Shown: positions 45,742 through 55,198 of the stretch, in pieces | Position numbering within the stretch: position 1 is the first letter of the stretch | Layout: each line of letters begins with the position of its first letter | Source: DATARR01 sp034666985 | GTDB taxonomy: Bacteria; Acidobacteriota; Thermoanaerobaculia; Multivoradales; UBA5704 | Assembly: GCA_034666985.1 (NCBI GenBank) | Contig: JAXDKS010000022.1 | Coordinates: forward strand, 191,085-255,084 | Direction of reading: 5' to 3' | Length of the DNA: 64,000 nt | Notes under the pieces: generated by a model | Database searches by the model: none | Told to the model about the DNA's origin: nothing | The model's input: only the letters and a program-made list of their open reading frames with translations | Program-made: the position numbers and the translations under genes

Positions 45742-45825
45742 ACGGATAACGCTCCTCGAAGAGCCCCCCTGGGACCGCTGGCGTCCCGCCGGCAACTTAC
45801 TCCGCTTCTTCTTCTCTTCTTCTCC

Positions 45826-46878
45826 CTACATCACCTCGATCCGAGCCGGCCCGGACACCACCTCGCCGATCTCCGCCGCGCGATGCCCGCTGGCGATCAG
45901 AGCCTCCAGCAGAGCCGCCGCGTTCTCGGCAGGCGTCGAGAGCAGCAGTCCCCCCGAGGTCTGGGGATCGAAGAGCACCTCGCGCTGCAGCCGGTCGAGC
46001 CCGGCGCGGTCCTCGAAGATCCCGCGGACGTTGTCCTCGTTGGCCACCGTGCAGCCGGTGGTGACCCCCGCCTTCGCCAGCCGGTAGAAGTTGTCGTGGA
46101 CGGGCAGCCGCTCGAAGACGAAGCGGATCGCCACGCCGGAGGCCTTGGCCATCCCCATCGCGTGGCCGGCGAGCGCGAAGCCGGTGACGTCCGTGGCGGC
46201 GTGCACCCCGTGCTCCAGGGCGAGGCGGCTCGCCACGTCGTTCAGGCGCTCCATCTCCCGCAGGGCCGGCTCCAGCCCCGCCTCGTCGATCTTGTCCGCC
46301 TTGAAGGCGTTGACGAGCACGCCCGTGCCCAGGGGCTTGGTGAGGATCAGGCGGTCCCCCGCCCGGGCGTCGGCGTTGGTGAGCAGCCGCTTGGGATCGG
46401 CCAGGCCGACCACCGAGAGGCCGTACTTGAGCTCCTCGTCCCGCACCGAGTGGCCGCCCAGCAGCACGGCGCCGGCCTGACCCAGGGCCTCGGCACCCCC
46501 CTGGAGGACGCCGCCCAGGGCTTCCGCCCCCTCCCCCTCCAGCTCCGGGAAGCAGCAGAGATTGAGGGCGAAGAGGGGACGCCCGCCCATGGCGTAGACG
46601 TCCGAGAGGGAGTTGGCCGCCGCCACCCGGCCGAAGCGGCGGGGGTCGTCGCACACCGGGGTGATGAAGTCGGCGGTGGCGACCAGGGCATGGCCGTCCA
46701 GGAGATAGACCCCGGCGTCGTCCGCCGTCTCCGGACCGACGAGGATCCTCTCATCTCCTCCGGCGAGCCGGACGAGCGGGGCGATCATCGTTGACAGGTC
46801 CCCCGGACCTATCTTGGCCGCTCAGCCGCCGGTCGTTGCGCAGGCGGTGAGGCGGAACTTGCGCCGGAACAGTGCCAT
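45826..46878 (-). CDS. selD: Selenophosphate synthetase SelD, selenocysteine-containing (in-frame TGA)
   Basis: Makes selenophosphate from selenide and ATP, the selenium donor for tRNA-Sec and 2-selenouridine. From ATG 46878 the frame reads KFRLTACATTGG, then TGA at 46822-46824 (codon 19), then AAKIGPGDLSTM and the rest of the enzyme: 350 residues counting Sec. The TGA falls on the catalytic Cys/Sec (E. coli Cys17), with the catalytic Lys three residues later (Lys22 here, Lys20 in E. coli). Further motifs: ETADDAGVY, VATADFITPVCDDP, ANSLSDVYAMGG, LLGGHSVRDEE and ATDVTGFALAGHAMGM. A plain frame would wrongly start at 46788. Only 31 bp separate this start from the divergent SDR gene. Confidence 0.9.
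46794..46824 (-). promoter_or_regulatory. Sec UGA codon and SECIS-like hairpin in selD
   Basis: After the TGA (46824-46822) come 9 nt, then ATAGGTC (46812-46806), loop CGGGG (46805-46801) and GACCTGT (46800-46794). This gives seven pairs including one G-U, with the apical loop 16 nt past the UGA and G at its second position. Distance and loop fit the known shape of bacterial SECIS elements bound by SelB. Confidence 0.75.
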
Positions 46879-46909
46879 GACAGGTGGGACTCTGACATAG
46901 AATTCGCGC

Positions 46910-47716
46910 ATGGCAAACGAAAAGGGTGGACCGCGGCAGACGGCCCTGGTGACGGGAGCTTCGGGCGGCATCGGCCTCGAGCTGGCGCGGGTCTTCGCGG
47001 CCGGCGGCTACGACCTGGTGCTGACGGCGCGCAGCGGCGGCAAGCTGGAGGAGCTGGCGGGCGAGCTGCGGACCCGGCACGGGATCACGGCGCGGGTGAT
47101 TGCCAAGGACCTCGCCCGGCCCGAGTCGCCCGAGGAGCTCGCCCGGGAGCTGGAGACGGCCGGCGTGACGGTGGACGTCCTGATCAACAACGCCGGCTTC
47201 GCCACCTTCGGCCCCTTCGTCACGGCCGACCTCCACGCCGAGCTCGAGGAGCTGCAGCTCAACGTCGTGACGCTGACCCACCTGACGAAGAAGCTCCTGC
47301 CCGCGATGGTCGCCCGGAGGAGAGGCGGCGTCCTCAACGTGGCCTCGACGGCGGCTTTCCAGCCCGGGCCGTTCATGGCGATCTACTACGCCACCAAGGC
47401 CTACGTGCTCTCCTTCTCCGAGGCACTGGCTGCGGAGCTGGAGGGCACGGGGGTGACGATCTCCGTCCTATGTCCGGGGCCGACCGCGACGGGGTTCACG
47501 GCCCGCGCCGGCCTGGAAGCCTCGGCGCTCTCCTCGGGCCCGTTGAAGGTGATGAACGCCGCGGAGGTCGCCCGGGCCGGTTACGAAGGATTCCGGGAGG
47601 GCAAGACGATCGTCATCCCGGGCGCCATGAACAAGGTGGGGGCCCAGGCCGTCCGCTTCATGCCGCGGAGCTTCGCCACCCGCATCGTGAAGCGCATGCA
47701 GGAAAAGCGGCACTGA
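46910..47716 (+). CDS. Short-chain dehydrogenase/reductase
   Basis: 268 residues, classical SDR. TGASGGIGLELA binds the cofactor; NNAGF, the STAAF serine and YYATKAY (Tyr-x3-Lys) form the active site. The AR after the second strand (VLTARS) suggests NADP. The family acts on many alcohols and ketones, and a fatty-acyl or steroid-like substrate would fit the C-terminal region, but nothing fixes it. Divergent from selD with a very short shared upstream region. Confidence 0.92.
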   Translation: MANEKGGPRQTALVTGASGGIGLELARVFAAGGYDLVLTARSGGKLEELAGELRTRHGITARVIAKDLARPESPEELARELETAGVTVDVLINNAGFATFGPFVTADLHAELEELQLNVVTLTHLTKKLLPAMVARRRGGVLNVASTAAFQPGPFMAIYYATKAYVLSFSEALAAELEGTGVTISVLCPGPTATGFTARAGLEASALSSGPLKVMNAAEVARAGYEGFREGKTIVIPGAMNKVGAQAVRFMPRSFATRIVKRMQEKRH

Positions 47717-47798
47717 TTCCGGCGCTACTCCCGGCAAGACGGCTGCGCTAGACTGTCGCCGCCAATTTCATCGACTGCCATCCGAAGGAGGGGCTTGC

Positions 47799-48494
47799 AT
47801 GTACCACAAGCTTTCGACGTCGTTGCTCGCCGAGTTCATCGGCACCTTCACGCTGATCTTCATCGGCGCCGGCGCCGGCGCCCTGGGGATCGGCGGCCTG
47901 GTGGGCGTGGCCTTCGCCCACGGCCTGGTGGTGCTGGGCTTCGCCTACGCCTACGGCCACATCTCGGGCACGCACATCAACCCCGCGGTGACCCTGGGGG
48001 TCTGGTCGGCAGGGAAGATCGACACCCCCCGCGCCCTCTCCTACATCGTCTTCCAGATCGCCGGCGGCATCCTCGCGGCCTTCACCCTGGCCTGGATCCT
48101 GGGCGGCACGGGGACCGGCCTCGGCGCCACGCACCTGGCCCAGGGCCTCCAGGTGAAGGACGTGACGATCACCATCACGCCGCTGATCGGAGTGGTCCTC
48201 GAGGCGATCCTGACCTTCTTCCTGGTCAACGCCGTGATGAACGCGGGCATCAGCGGCAAGGCGACCATCCCTGGCGGTCTCGCCATCGGCCTCACCCTGA
48301 CCTTCTGCATCCTGATGGGCGGCCCCCTCACCGGCGCCAGCCTCAACCCCGCCCGCAGCATCGGTCCCGCGATGGCCACCGGCAACTTCACCGACCTCTG
48401 GATCTACCTTGTGGGCCCCGCCCTGGGCGGCGTGGCCGCCGGGCTGCTCTACAGGGCGGTCTACGAGGAGGAGGAGCGGCCGCGGAAGAAGTAG
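47799..48494 (+). CDS. Aquaporin (MIP family)
   Basis: 231 residues with six membrane helices and the two half-helix NPA motifs, HINPAVT (~residue 65) and SLNPARS (~residue 185). The Arg after the second NPA forms the selectivity filter. The spacing resembles AqpZ/AqpM water channels rather than glycerol facilitators. A strong GGAGG precedes ATG 47799. C-terminus is a short charged tail. Follows the SDR gene by 82 nt. Confidence 0.95.
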   Translation: MYHKLSTSLLAEFIGTFTLIFIGAGAGALGIGGLVGVAFAHGLVVLGFAYAYGHISGTHINPAVTLGVWSAGKIDTPRALSYIVFQIAGGILAAFTLAWILGGTGTGLGATHLAQGLQVKDVTITITPLIGVVLEAILTFFLVNAVMNAGISGKATIPGGLAIGLTLTFCILMGGPLTGASLNPARSIGPAMATGNFTDLWIYLVGPALGGVAAGLLYRAVYEEEERPRKK

Positions 48495-48503
48495 GCGGCC
48501 TCG

Positions 48504-49943
48504 CTATCCCGGCGGCAGCACGTCCGGCCACCAGCTCCCCGGCACGTTCATCGGCCAGGGGCAGGTCTGCTGGATGTTCAGCTCGCGGAACATGGGGCTG
48601 TCGTACTTCAGATTGAAGTTGAAGCCGTCCCGGGGGTTGTGGCCGGCGCAGCGGTACTGGGGGGTGCCGAAGGCGATGGCCAGGACGAGGAGGACTTCGG
48701 CGACGCCGTAGGCGCGGGTCCAGGTGATCGCGCGGGCAGCGAGGCGGGTGCGGGCGAGGGGGCCGGCCCAGAGCACCATGGGCAGGATGGCGGCGTGGAA
48801 GAGGATCAGCACCTGCCACATCATCAGGGTCGTGGGCGAGAGGGCGAAGACGATCAGGCCCGCCACGAAGCAGATCCGGACATAACCCTTCACCCAAGAG
48901 CGGCCGGAGGTGCCGGGGATCAGCCGGCGTCGCCAGACGGTCCGGCCCCACATCCGCAGCCGCGCGAGACGCGTCGGTGGAGCCGGCCGGGATCGCCGTA
49001 CTCGCCACAACCGGACGTTGGCGATCAGGGGGAAGAGGAGGGTGAGGGCCAGGACCGTGCCTGCCAGGACATGGAGCCCAGGCCCCAGCCAGCGGTCCGG
49101 TCTCCCCAGCAGCTCGGAGAAGTTGAAGTCGTCCATCCGCTCGGATACGGATAGCGAGGCGTAGCGCAGCCAGTAGCCGATCCCCCGCGGCAGTCCGAAG
49201 ATCAGGCCACGCCCGATGAAGCCTTTCTTGGCCTCCGTCACGATGTCGGGGTGAGACAGCACCTCGACCGCCCACGGGATAAGGGGTAGCGCGGCCAGGA
49301 ATGCACCCAGGATCGCGCCGGGCCAGTGGACCCGGAAGAAGCGGCGCAGCCAGAGCAGCAGCGAGGCCACGGCGAGCAGCAGGAACGAGGCGTGGATCTG
49401 GAAGGCGATCGCGAGCCCGGCGGCGTGCCAGAAGGAGGGCCAGAACCGGGGCCGCTCCCGCTGCGCCAGGGCGCTCCACAGGTGGATCGAGCTGAAGAGG
49501 AAGAGGTAGTTCGGATTCCAGAGGAACGAGGCGAAGTAGAGCTGCCAGGGGTTCAGCCAGTAGAGCAGGGCGAGCAGCACCCGCTCGCGGGGCGCCAGGT
49601 ATCGCTTGAGCGTGCCGTCCAGCAGCCAGTAGGCGGCGATGTGGAACAGCAGGACGAGGGCGCTCGGCGCCCGGTGGTCCCGCCACAGCATCAGCGGCAG
49701 GCCGACCAGCACGCTGGTGATGCCTCCCGGCGCCTTGCCCCCTGTGGACATGGGGTTGCCGTAGGGGATGAAGATCCCCTTTTCGGCCAGCAGCCACCCC
49801 CGGGCGAGGAGGTTGAGCTGGTCGCCCCCTACCTGGCTGCGGACCAGCATGAGGATGGCGAGGGACAATCCGAGGGCGAAGAGGGCCCAGACGATTCGCA
49901 CCGCGGCGGCTGGAGAGAGCCGGGATGGAGTCGGGGAGGGCAT
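48504..49943 (-). CDS. Polytopic membrane protein, GT-C-like
   Basis: 479 residues from ATG 49943 (ten more if ATG 49973 is used). About ten membrane helices; an early loop reads QVGGDQLNLLARGWLLAE, placing an Asp where GT-C transferases have their catalytic acid. The C-terminal soluble part contains Cys and Trp residues (QQTCPWPMNVPGSWWPD). No closer family recognised. Divergent from the tandem GT-C-like trio, and likely part of the same glycan-related locus. It converges on the aquaporin gene with 9 nt between. Confidence 0.65.
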   Translation of the reverse strand: MPSPTPSRLSPAAAVRIVWALFALGLSLAILMLVRSQVGGDQLNLLARGWLLAEKGIFIPYGNPMSTGGKAPGGITSVLVGLPLMLWRDHRAPSALVLLFHIAAYWLLDGTLKRYLAPRERVLLALLYWLNPWQLYFASFLWNPNYLFLFSSIHLWSALAQRERPRFWPSFWHAAGLAIAFQIHASFLLLAVASLLLWLRRFFRVHWPGAILGAFLAALPLIPWAVEVLSHPDIVTEAKKGFIGRGLIFGLPRGIGYWLRYASLSVSERMDDFNFSELLGRPDRWLGPGLHVLAGTVLALTLLFPLIANVRLWRVRRSRPAPPTRLARLRMWGRTVWRRRLIPGTSGRSWVKGYVRICFVAGLIVFALSPTTLMMWQVLILFHAAILPMVLWAGPLARTRLAARAITWTRAYGVAEVLLVLAIAFGTPQYRCAGHNPRDGFNFNLKYDSPMFRELNIQQTCPWPMNVPGSWWPDVLPPG

Positions 49944-50001
49944 CTCGGAGGCGCCGGTGGGCAATAGGGGCAATGGGGAGCTGAACTATACTCTGCCCCT
50001 C

Positions 50002-51753
50002 GTGAAGCAGGAAGGGACGACGGCTCCGTGGCGCCCGGGAGGGGCACGCGCTCTGAGGTGGACGGCGGTGGCCGGCCTCTACACGGCGCTCACCCTCGTC
50101 TATTTCTGGCCGCTGCCCCGGCTCTGGGGGGATCACATCGGCCCCGAGCTCGGCGATCCCCTGTTCGTCCTCTATGTCCTCAAGTGGGGGGCCCACCAGA
50201 TCCGGCTGGGCCTGCCCGACGTCTGGAACGCCAACTTCTTCTATCCCACGCGGGGCGCGCTGGCCTTCTCCGACCATCTGCTGGGGCCGGCGGCCCAGCT
50301 CGCCCTGTTCCAGACGATCGTCCCCAACGCCATCGCGGGTTACAACTTCCTCTTCCTCAGCTCGTTCGTGGCCAGCGCGCTCGCGACCTGCTGGGTGCTG
50401 CGCCGCAGCGGGCTTTCCTGGGTGGCGGCCGGGCTGGGGGGCTGGATGTTCGCCTACTCGCCCTTCCGGGTGTCGCAGACGCCTCATCTCCAGATCCTCA
50501 TCGCCCAGTGGATCCCCCTCACGCTCTGGTTCTGGGACCGGCTGCTCACCCGGCGGACGGCGAAGAACGCCATCCTCTTCCTTCTCTTCTACCTGTTGAA
50601 CCTCTCGGGCGGCGCTTATCTCGCCTACATGATCCACTTCCCGCTGGCGGCGATCCTGGTCAGCCGGGCTCTCGAGCAGCGGCGGGAGCTGATCTCGGTC
50701 CGCTCGCTGCGGGTCTTCGTGCCGGTCGCCCTGGTGGCGGGGGGCGCCGCGGCCGTCCTCTTCCTTCCCTACATCCGGATCTCCCATACGATGGGTCTCA
50801 CCCGCTCGCATGAGGAGGCCCAGGAGTTCGGCGCCACCCTGGTGAGCTACTTCAGCCCCACGAGCGAGGGGATCTACTTCGGTCCGCGGGCACGGCAGCT
50901 CCTGAGAGGGATGACCGAGCTCTTTCTCCGGCCGGAGAACTCCCTGTTTGCCGGATTCCTGCCGACGGGCTTTTTCGTTATCGGGGTGATAGGGGCCGTG
51001 ACGGCTTGGCGAGGACGGAGGGAGGGGGATCGGGACGTCGGGAATGTCTGGGCACGGGGGCTCGCCCTCTCAGGTGCCGTATGCTTCGCGCTCTCGCTCG
51101 CGGTCGTCTACGAGCCGTTGATGCGGGTGATCCCCGGCCTCTCGGGGATGCGGGTGCCGGCCCGCTTCTACGCCTTCGTTTCGCTCACCCTGGTCTACTT
51201 CGCGGCCCGCGGGCTGGACCTCGTCCTGTGCCGCCTGCCCGGACCCCGGGCGCGGGCGGCCGTCGCCGTGGGGGTCGGCCTCGTCCTGGCCGTGGAGCTG
51301 GCGCCCCGGTCCCTCCGCTGGGATGCCGTGACGAGGGAGGAGGAGATGCCCGCGGTCTACACCTGGATCCGGGACGAGCCCACGGTCCGCTCGCTGATCG
51401 AGCTGCCCATCCACGCGGACACGCGGGAGAACCAGTACCTCTACGCCTCGACGGTGCACTGGAAGCCCATTGCCAACGGCTACAGCGGCTACATCCCGCA
51501 GCCTCACCAGGAGCTGACCGAGCGCATCCGCTTCCTCCCCGGTCCGGACGGTTTCGACCTGCTGCGCAGCCTGTGGATCTCCCACATCCTGGTCCACGCC
51601 CGGCGGCCGGATCGCGCCCAGGTCCTGCGCAACTGGGAGGCGAGGTTCGCCACCGGGCCGGAGCGCCAGGTGGAGAGGGTGTACGCCGCCGATGGATTCT
51701 CCGTGTACCGCCTGCTCGACGCTCCTTCGGAGCCAACTCGGGGCGGATCATGA
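50002..51753 (+). CDS. GT-C-like membrane protein, tandem paralogue 1
   Basis: 583 residues from GTG 50002 (the frame is open further upstream but overlaps the divergent gene). About 11 membrane helices. The first outer loop has WGDHIGPELGDPLFVLYVLK (two Asp plus Gly), then NANFFYPTRGALAFSDHLLGP, a pattern conserved in all three paralogues and reminiscent of GT-C mannosyltransferase-like proteins. A C-terminal periplasmic domain holds LIELPIHADTRENQYLY and HWKPIANGYSGY. Overlaps the next paralogue by 4 nt (ATGA). Sugar and acceptor unknown. Confidence 0.75.
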   Translation: MKQEGTTAPWRPGGARALRWTAVAGLYTALTLVYFWPLPRLWGDHIGPELGDPLFVLYVLKWGAHQIRLGLPDVWNANFFYPTRGALAFSDHLLGPAAQLALFQTIVPNAIAGYNFLFLSSFVASALATCWVLRRSGLSWVAAGLGGWMFAYSPFRVSQTPHLQILIAQWIPLTLWFWDRLLTRRTAKNAILFLLFYLLNLSGGAYLAYMIHFPLAAILVSRALEQRRELISVRSLRVFVPVALVAGGAAAVLFLPYIRISHTMGLTRSHEEAQEFGATLVSYFSPTSEGIYFGPRARQLLRGMTELFLRPENSLFAGFLPTGFFVIGVIGAVTAWRGRREGDRDVGNVWARGLALSGAVCFALSLAVVYEPLMRVIPGLSGMRVPARFYAFVSLTLVYFAARGLDLVLCRLPGPRARAAVAVGVGLVLAVELAPRSLRWDAVTREEEMPAVYTWIRDEPTVRSLIELPIHADTRENQYLYASTVHWKPIANGYSGYIPQPHQELTERIRFLPGPDGFDLLRSLWISHILVHARRPDRAQVLRNWEARFATGPERQVERVYAADGFSVYRLLDAPSEPTRGGS

Positions 51754-53462
51754 GCGAGCGCGGACGGCGCGCGCTGATCTGGACGGCGGTGGTCTGCCTG
51801 TACACGGCGGGCACGCTCGCCTACTTCTGGCCGCTCCCCCGTCTCTGGGGAGATCACATCGGCCCCGACCTCGGAGACCCGCTGTTCAATCTCTACGTCC
51901 TCAAGTGGGGAGCGCACCAGATCCGGCTCGGTCTGCCCGACCTCTGGAACGCCAACATCTTCTATCCCACCCGGGGCGCTCTCGCCTTCTCCGACCATCT
52001 CCTGGGGCCGGCGGCCCAGCTCGTCCTGTTCGAGACGGCCATCCCCAACGCCATTGCCGGCTACAACTTCCTCTTCCTCTCGTCCTTCGTGGGCAGCGCC
52101 CTCGCCGTCTGCTGGGTGCTCCGCCGGAGCGGGCTCTCGTGGACGGCGGCCGTGCTGGCCGGGTGGATGTACGCGTACTCCTCCTTCCGGCTGTCGCAGG
52201 CGGCCCATCTCCAGATCCTCCTCGCCCAGTGGATCCCCCTCACCCTCTGGTTCTGGGACCGGCTCCTGGCGGAGAGGACGGTGAAGAACGCCGTCCTCTT
52301 CCTCCTGTTCTACCTGCTCAACCTGACGGGCGGCAGCTATTTCGCCTACATGATCCACTTCTGCCTGCTGGCGATCCTCGTCAGCCGGGCTCTGGTGGAG
52401 AGGCGGGCTCTCCTCTCCTTTCCCTCGCTGCGGGTCCTCGTGCCCGTGGCCCTGGTGGCCGGGATGGCCGCGGCCGCTCTCTTCCTGCCCTATGTGCGGA
52501 TCTCCCGGGCCCAGGGGCTCACCCGGTCGGCGGCGGAGACCGAGGAGTACAGCGCCCGGCTGGCCAGCTACTTCAGCCCCTCGGGCGAGAACCTCTACTT
52601 CGGCGAGAGGGCGGACAGGCTCCTGCACGCCGCGCTGGGAGAGAAGGCCGACCTCTTCTATCGTCCGGAGAGCTCTCTCTTCGCCGGCTTCCTGCCCACC
52701 ATCCTTTTCTTCGTGGCCGCCTGGGCCGCCGTGAGGCAACGCGGACCGGCGGACCCGTGGGCGCGGGGGCTCGCCCTTTCGGGCCTCGTCTGCTTCGCCC
52801 TCTCGTTCGCGAGGGTGTACGTGCCTCTCTCCCGGATCATCCCCGGGCTCTCGGGGATGCGCGTGCCGGCCCGCTTCGACGCTTTCGTATCCCTCACCGT
52901 GGTCTTCTTCGCCGCCCGTGGTGTGGACCTCCTGCTGCACCGCGTCCCCGGGCCGCGGGCGCGAGCGGCCGTGGCCGCGGGTCTCGCGGTCATCCTCGCC
53001 GTGGAGCTGGCCCCCCGGGGCTATGCCTGGGAGCCCGTGCCCCGGGAGGAGGAGCTGCCCGAGGTGTACCGCTGGCTGCGGGATCAGCCCGACGTCAAAG
53101 GCCTGGTCGAGCTGCCCCTCTATGGAGACAGCCGGGAGAACGACTACCTCTACGCCGCCACCGTGCACTGGAAGCCCATCGCCAACGGCTACAGCGGCTA
53201 CATGGCGGAGAGCTACCTCGAGCTCGCCAACCGCATCCGCTTCCTCCCCGGTCCCGCCGCCTTCGACCTGCTGCGCCGGCTGGGGATCTCCCACCTCGTG
53301 GTCCACGCCCGGCAACCGAAGCGGGTGAGGGCCGTGCGGAGCTGGGAGGAGAGGTTCACCGCCGACCCGGAGCGCCAGATGGAGAAGGTGTACGAATCGG
53401 ACGGCGTCTTCGTGTACCGCGTGTTGGATGCCCCGGCGGCCCCGAGGGAGAACGGCTCGTGA
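51750..53462 (+). CDS. GT-C-like membrane protein, tandem paralogue 2
   Basis: 570 residues from ATG 51750, four-base overlap with paralogue 1. Same layout and close similarity throughout: WGDHIGPDLGDPLFNLYVLK, NIFYPTRGALAFSDHLLGP, AQWIPLTLWFWDRLLAER and the C-terminal HWKPIANGYSGYMAESYLE. The GTG of paralogue 3 overlaps its TGA. The high likeness to paralogue 1, including at DNA level, points to fairly recent tandem duplication. Confidence 0.75.
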   Translation: MSERGRRALIWTAVVCLYTAGTLAYFWPLPRLWGDHIGPDLGDPLFNLYVLKWGAHQIRLGLPDLWNANIFYPTRGALAFSDHLLGPAAQLVLFETAIPNAIAGYNFLFLSSFVGSALAVCWVLRRSGLSWTAAVLAGWMYAYSSFRLSQAAHLQILLAQWIPLTLWFWDRLLAERTVKNAVLFLLFYLLNLTGGSYFAYMIHFCLLAILVSRALVERRALLSFPSLRVLVPVALVAGMAAAALFLPYVRISRAQGLTRSAAETEEYSARLASYFSPSGENLYFGERADRLLHAALGEKADLFYRPESSLFAGFLPTILFFVAAWAAVRQRGPADPWARGLALSGLVCFALSFARVYVPLSRIIPGLSGMRVPARFDAFVSLTVVFFAARGVDLLLHRVPGPRARAAVAAGLAVILAVELAPRGYAWEPVPREEELPEVYRWLRDQPDVKGLVELPLYGDSRENDYLYAATVHWKPIANGYSGYMAESYLELANRIRFLPGPAAFDLLRRLGISHLVVHARQPKRVRAVRSWEERFTADPERQMEKVYESDGVFVYRVLDAPAAPRENGS

Positions 53463-55198
53463 GCTCTCCGAGGTCCCCAAGGATGGCGCGCGCCCTGGCC
53501 TGGGCGGCGGTGGCCGGCCTCTTCGTGGTCGCCACCCTGGTGGCCTTGAGGCCGATCTGGCGGCTCGGGGGCGACCATCTCACCGACAGTCTCGGGGATC
53601 CCCTGTTCAACCTCTGGGTGCTCAAGTGGGGCGTTCACCAGATCCGGCTGGGCCTGCCCGACGTCTGGAACGCCAACAACTTCTATCCCAACCCGGGGAC
53701 GCTGACGTTCTCGGACCACCTGCTGGGGCCGGCGGCCCAGCTCGCCCTGTTCCTGGAGGCCGTTCCCAACGCCATCGCCGGCTACAACGTCCTGCTCTTC
53801 ACTTCGTTCGTGGCGAGCGCCCTCGCCACCGCCTGGGTGGTGCGCCAGGGCGGACGATCGTGGGCGGCGGCCGTGCTGGCGGGATGGATGTTCGCCTTCT
53901 CGCCGTTCCGCCTGTCTCAGGTGGGGCACCTCCAGCTCATGATCGCCCAGTGGATCCCTCTCACCCTGTGGTTCTGGGACCGGCTGCTCGCCGAACGGAG
54001 GGCGAAGCACGCACTCCTCTTCCTGTTCTTCTATCTCCTCAACCTGACGGGGGGTTGCTATCTCGCCTACATGATCCACTTCCCCCTGCTGGCGCTGCTG
54101 GCGAGCCGCGCCGCCTCCGAAGGGCGGGCGCTGGTCTCGCCGCGCTCGTTGCGGGTGCTGGCCCCGGTGGCCCTGGTGGCGGCGGTCGCGGCCGGCGTTC
54201 TCTTCCTTCCCTATGCACGGATCTCGCGCGCGCAGCGGCTCACCCGGACGACCGAGGAGGTGGAGCGGTATGGCGCGACCCTGGTGAGCTACTTCCAGCC
54301 AGCGCCCCAGAGCCTCTACTTCACCCCGGTACGAAACCGGCTGCGGCCGCTGCTGGGGCTCGAGAGGGTCCGGCGCCCCCACCTCGGAGAGAGATCGCTC
54401 TTCGCCGGCTTCCTGCCGACCCTCCTCTTCGTCCTCGGGGCGGTGACGGCCTGGCGCCGGCGTCGTGACGGACCGCCGGACCCCTGGACGCGGGGGCTCG
54501 CCCTCTCGGGTGCCCTCTGCTTCGCCCTGTCGTTCGCCGCGATCTATGGGCCGCTCATGCGGGTGGTCCCCGGTCTCGCGGGCATGCGCGTCCCCGCCCG
54601 CTTCTACTTCTTCACCTCGTTCACCCTGGCCTGGTTCGCCGCCTGTGGCTTCGACGTCCTGCTGCAACGCCTGCGGGGGCCGAGGGCGCGGGCGGCCCTC
54701 GCCACGGCGCTGGTCCTCCTCGTCGCGGCCGAGCTCACCCCCCGGCGCCTGCCGTGGGCTGCCCTGCCGCGGGAGGAGCAGATCCCCGACGCCTACCGCT
54801 GGATCGCTCGCGAGACGTCGGTCAAGGCGCTCATCGAGCTACCCATCCACGGCGACGTCTCCGAGGCCCGGTACCTCTACAACTCGACGGTCCACTGGAA
54901 GCCCATCGCCAACGGCTTCAGCGGCTACGAGCCGCCGAGCCACCACGTGCTGGTGGAGCGCATCCACTTCCTGCCGGAGCAGGATGGCTTCGAGCTGCTG
55001 CGGGAGGCCTGGATCACCCACCTGGTGGTCCACGCGCCCAATCCTCGCAAGGAGGAGATGCTGCGCCACTGGGAGGAGAGGTTCGCCACCGGGCCGGAGC
55101 GCCAGGTGGAGCGGGTCTACCAGTCAGGGGAGATCTCGATCTACCGGTTGCTCGACGCACCGGCCAGCTCGAGCACGCCGAACCGCGCCGGCTGGTGA
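53459..55198 (+). CDS. GT-C-like membrane protein, tandem paralogue 3
   Basis: 579 residues from GTG 53459 (or 571 from ATG 53483, MARALAW, which has AAGGATG context). Same fold and motifs: GGDHLTDSLGDPLFNLWVLK, NNFYPNPGTLTFSDHLLGP and HWKPIANGFSGYEPPSHH. More diverged than paralogues 1 and 2 are from each other. The 3' end overlaps the convergent CBM9-like gene by 58 nt. Confidence 0.75.
   Translation: MSSPRSPRMARALAWAAVAGLFVVATLVALRPIWRLGGDHLTDSLGDPLFNLWVLKWGVHQIRLGLPDVWNANNFYPNPGTLTFSDHLLGPAAQLALFLEAVPNAIAGYNVLLFTSFVASALATAWVVRQGGRSWAAAVLAGWMFAFSPFRLSQVGHLQLMIAQWIPLTLWFWDRLLAERRAKHALLFLFFYLLNLTGGCYLAYMIHFPLLALLASRAASEGRALVSPRSLRVLAPVALVAAVAAGVLFLPYARISRAQRLTRTTEEVERYGATLVSYFQPAPQSLYFTPVRNRLRPLLGLERVRRPHLGERSLFAGFLPTLLFVLGAVTAWRRRRDGPPDPWTRGLALSGALCFALSFAAIYGPLMRVVPGLAGMRVPARFYFFTSFTLAWFAACGFDVLLQRLRGPRARAALATALVLLVAAELTPRRLPWAALPREEQIPDAYRWIARETSVKALIELPIHGDVSEARYLYNSTVHWKPIANGFSGYEPPSHHVLVERIHFLPEQDGFELLREAWITHLVVHAPNPRKEEMLRHWEERFATGPERQVERVYQSGEISIYRLLDAPASSSTPNRAGW

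Noticed and set aside
45826..46788. SelD starting at ATG 46788
   Set aside because: It would lack the catalytic Cys/Sec and Lys loop; the conserved N-terminus continues through the TGA to 46878.
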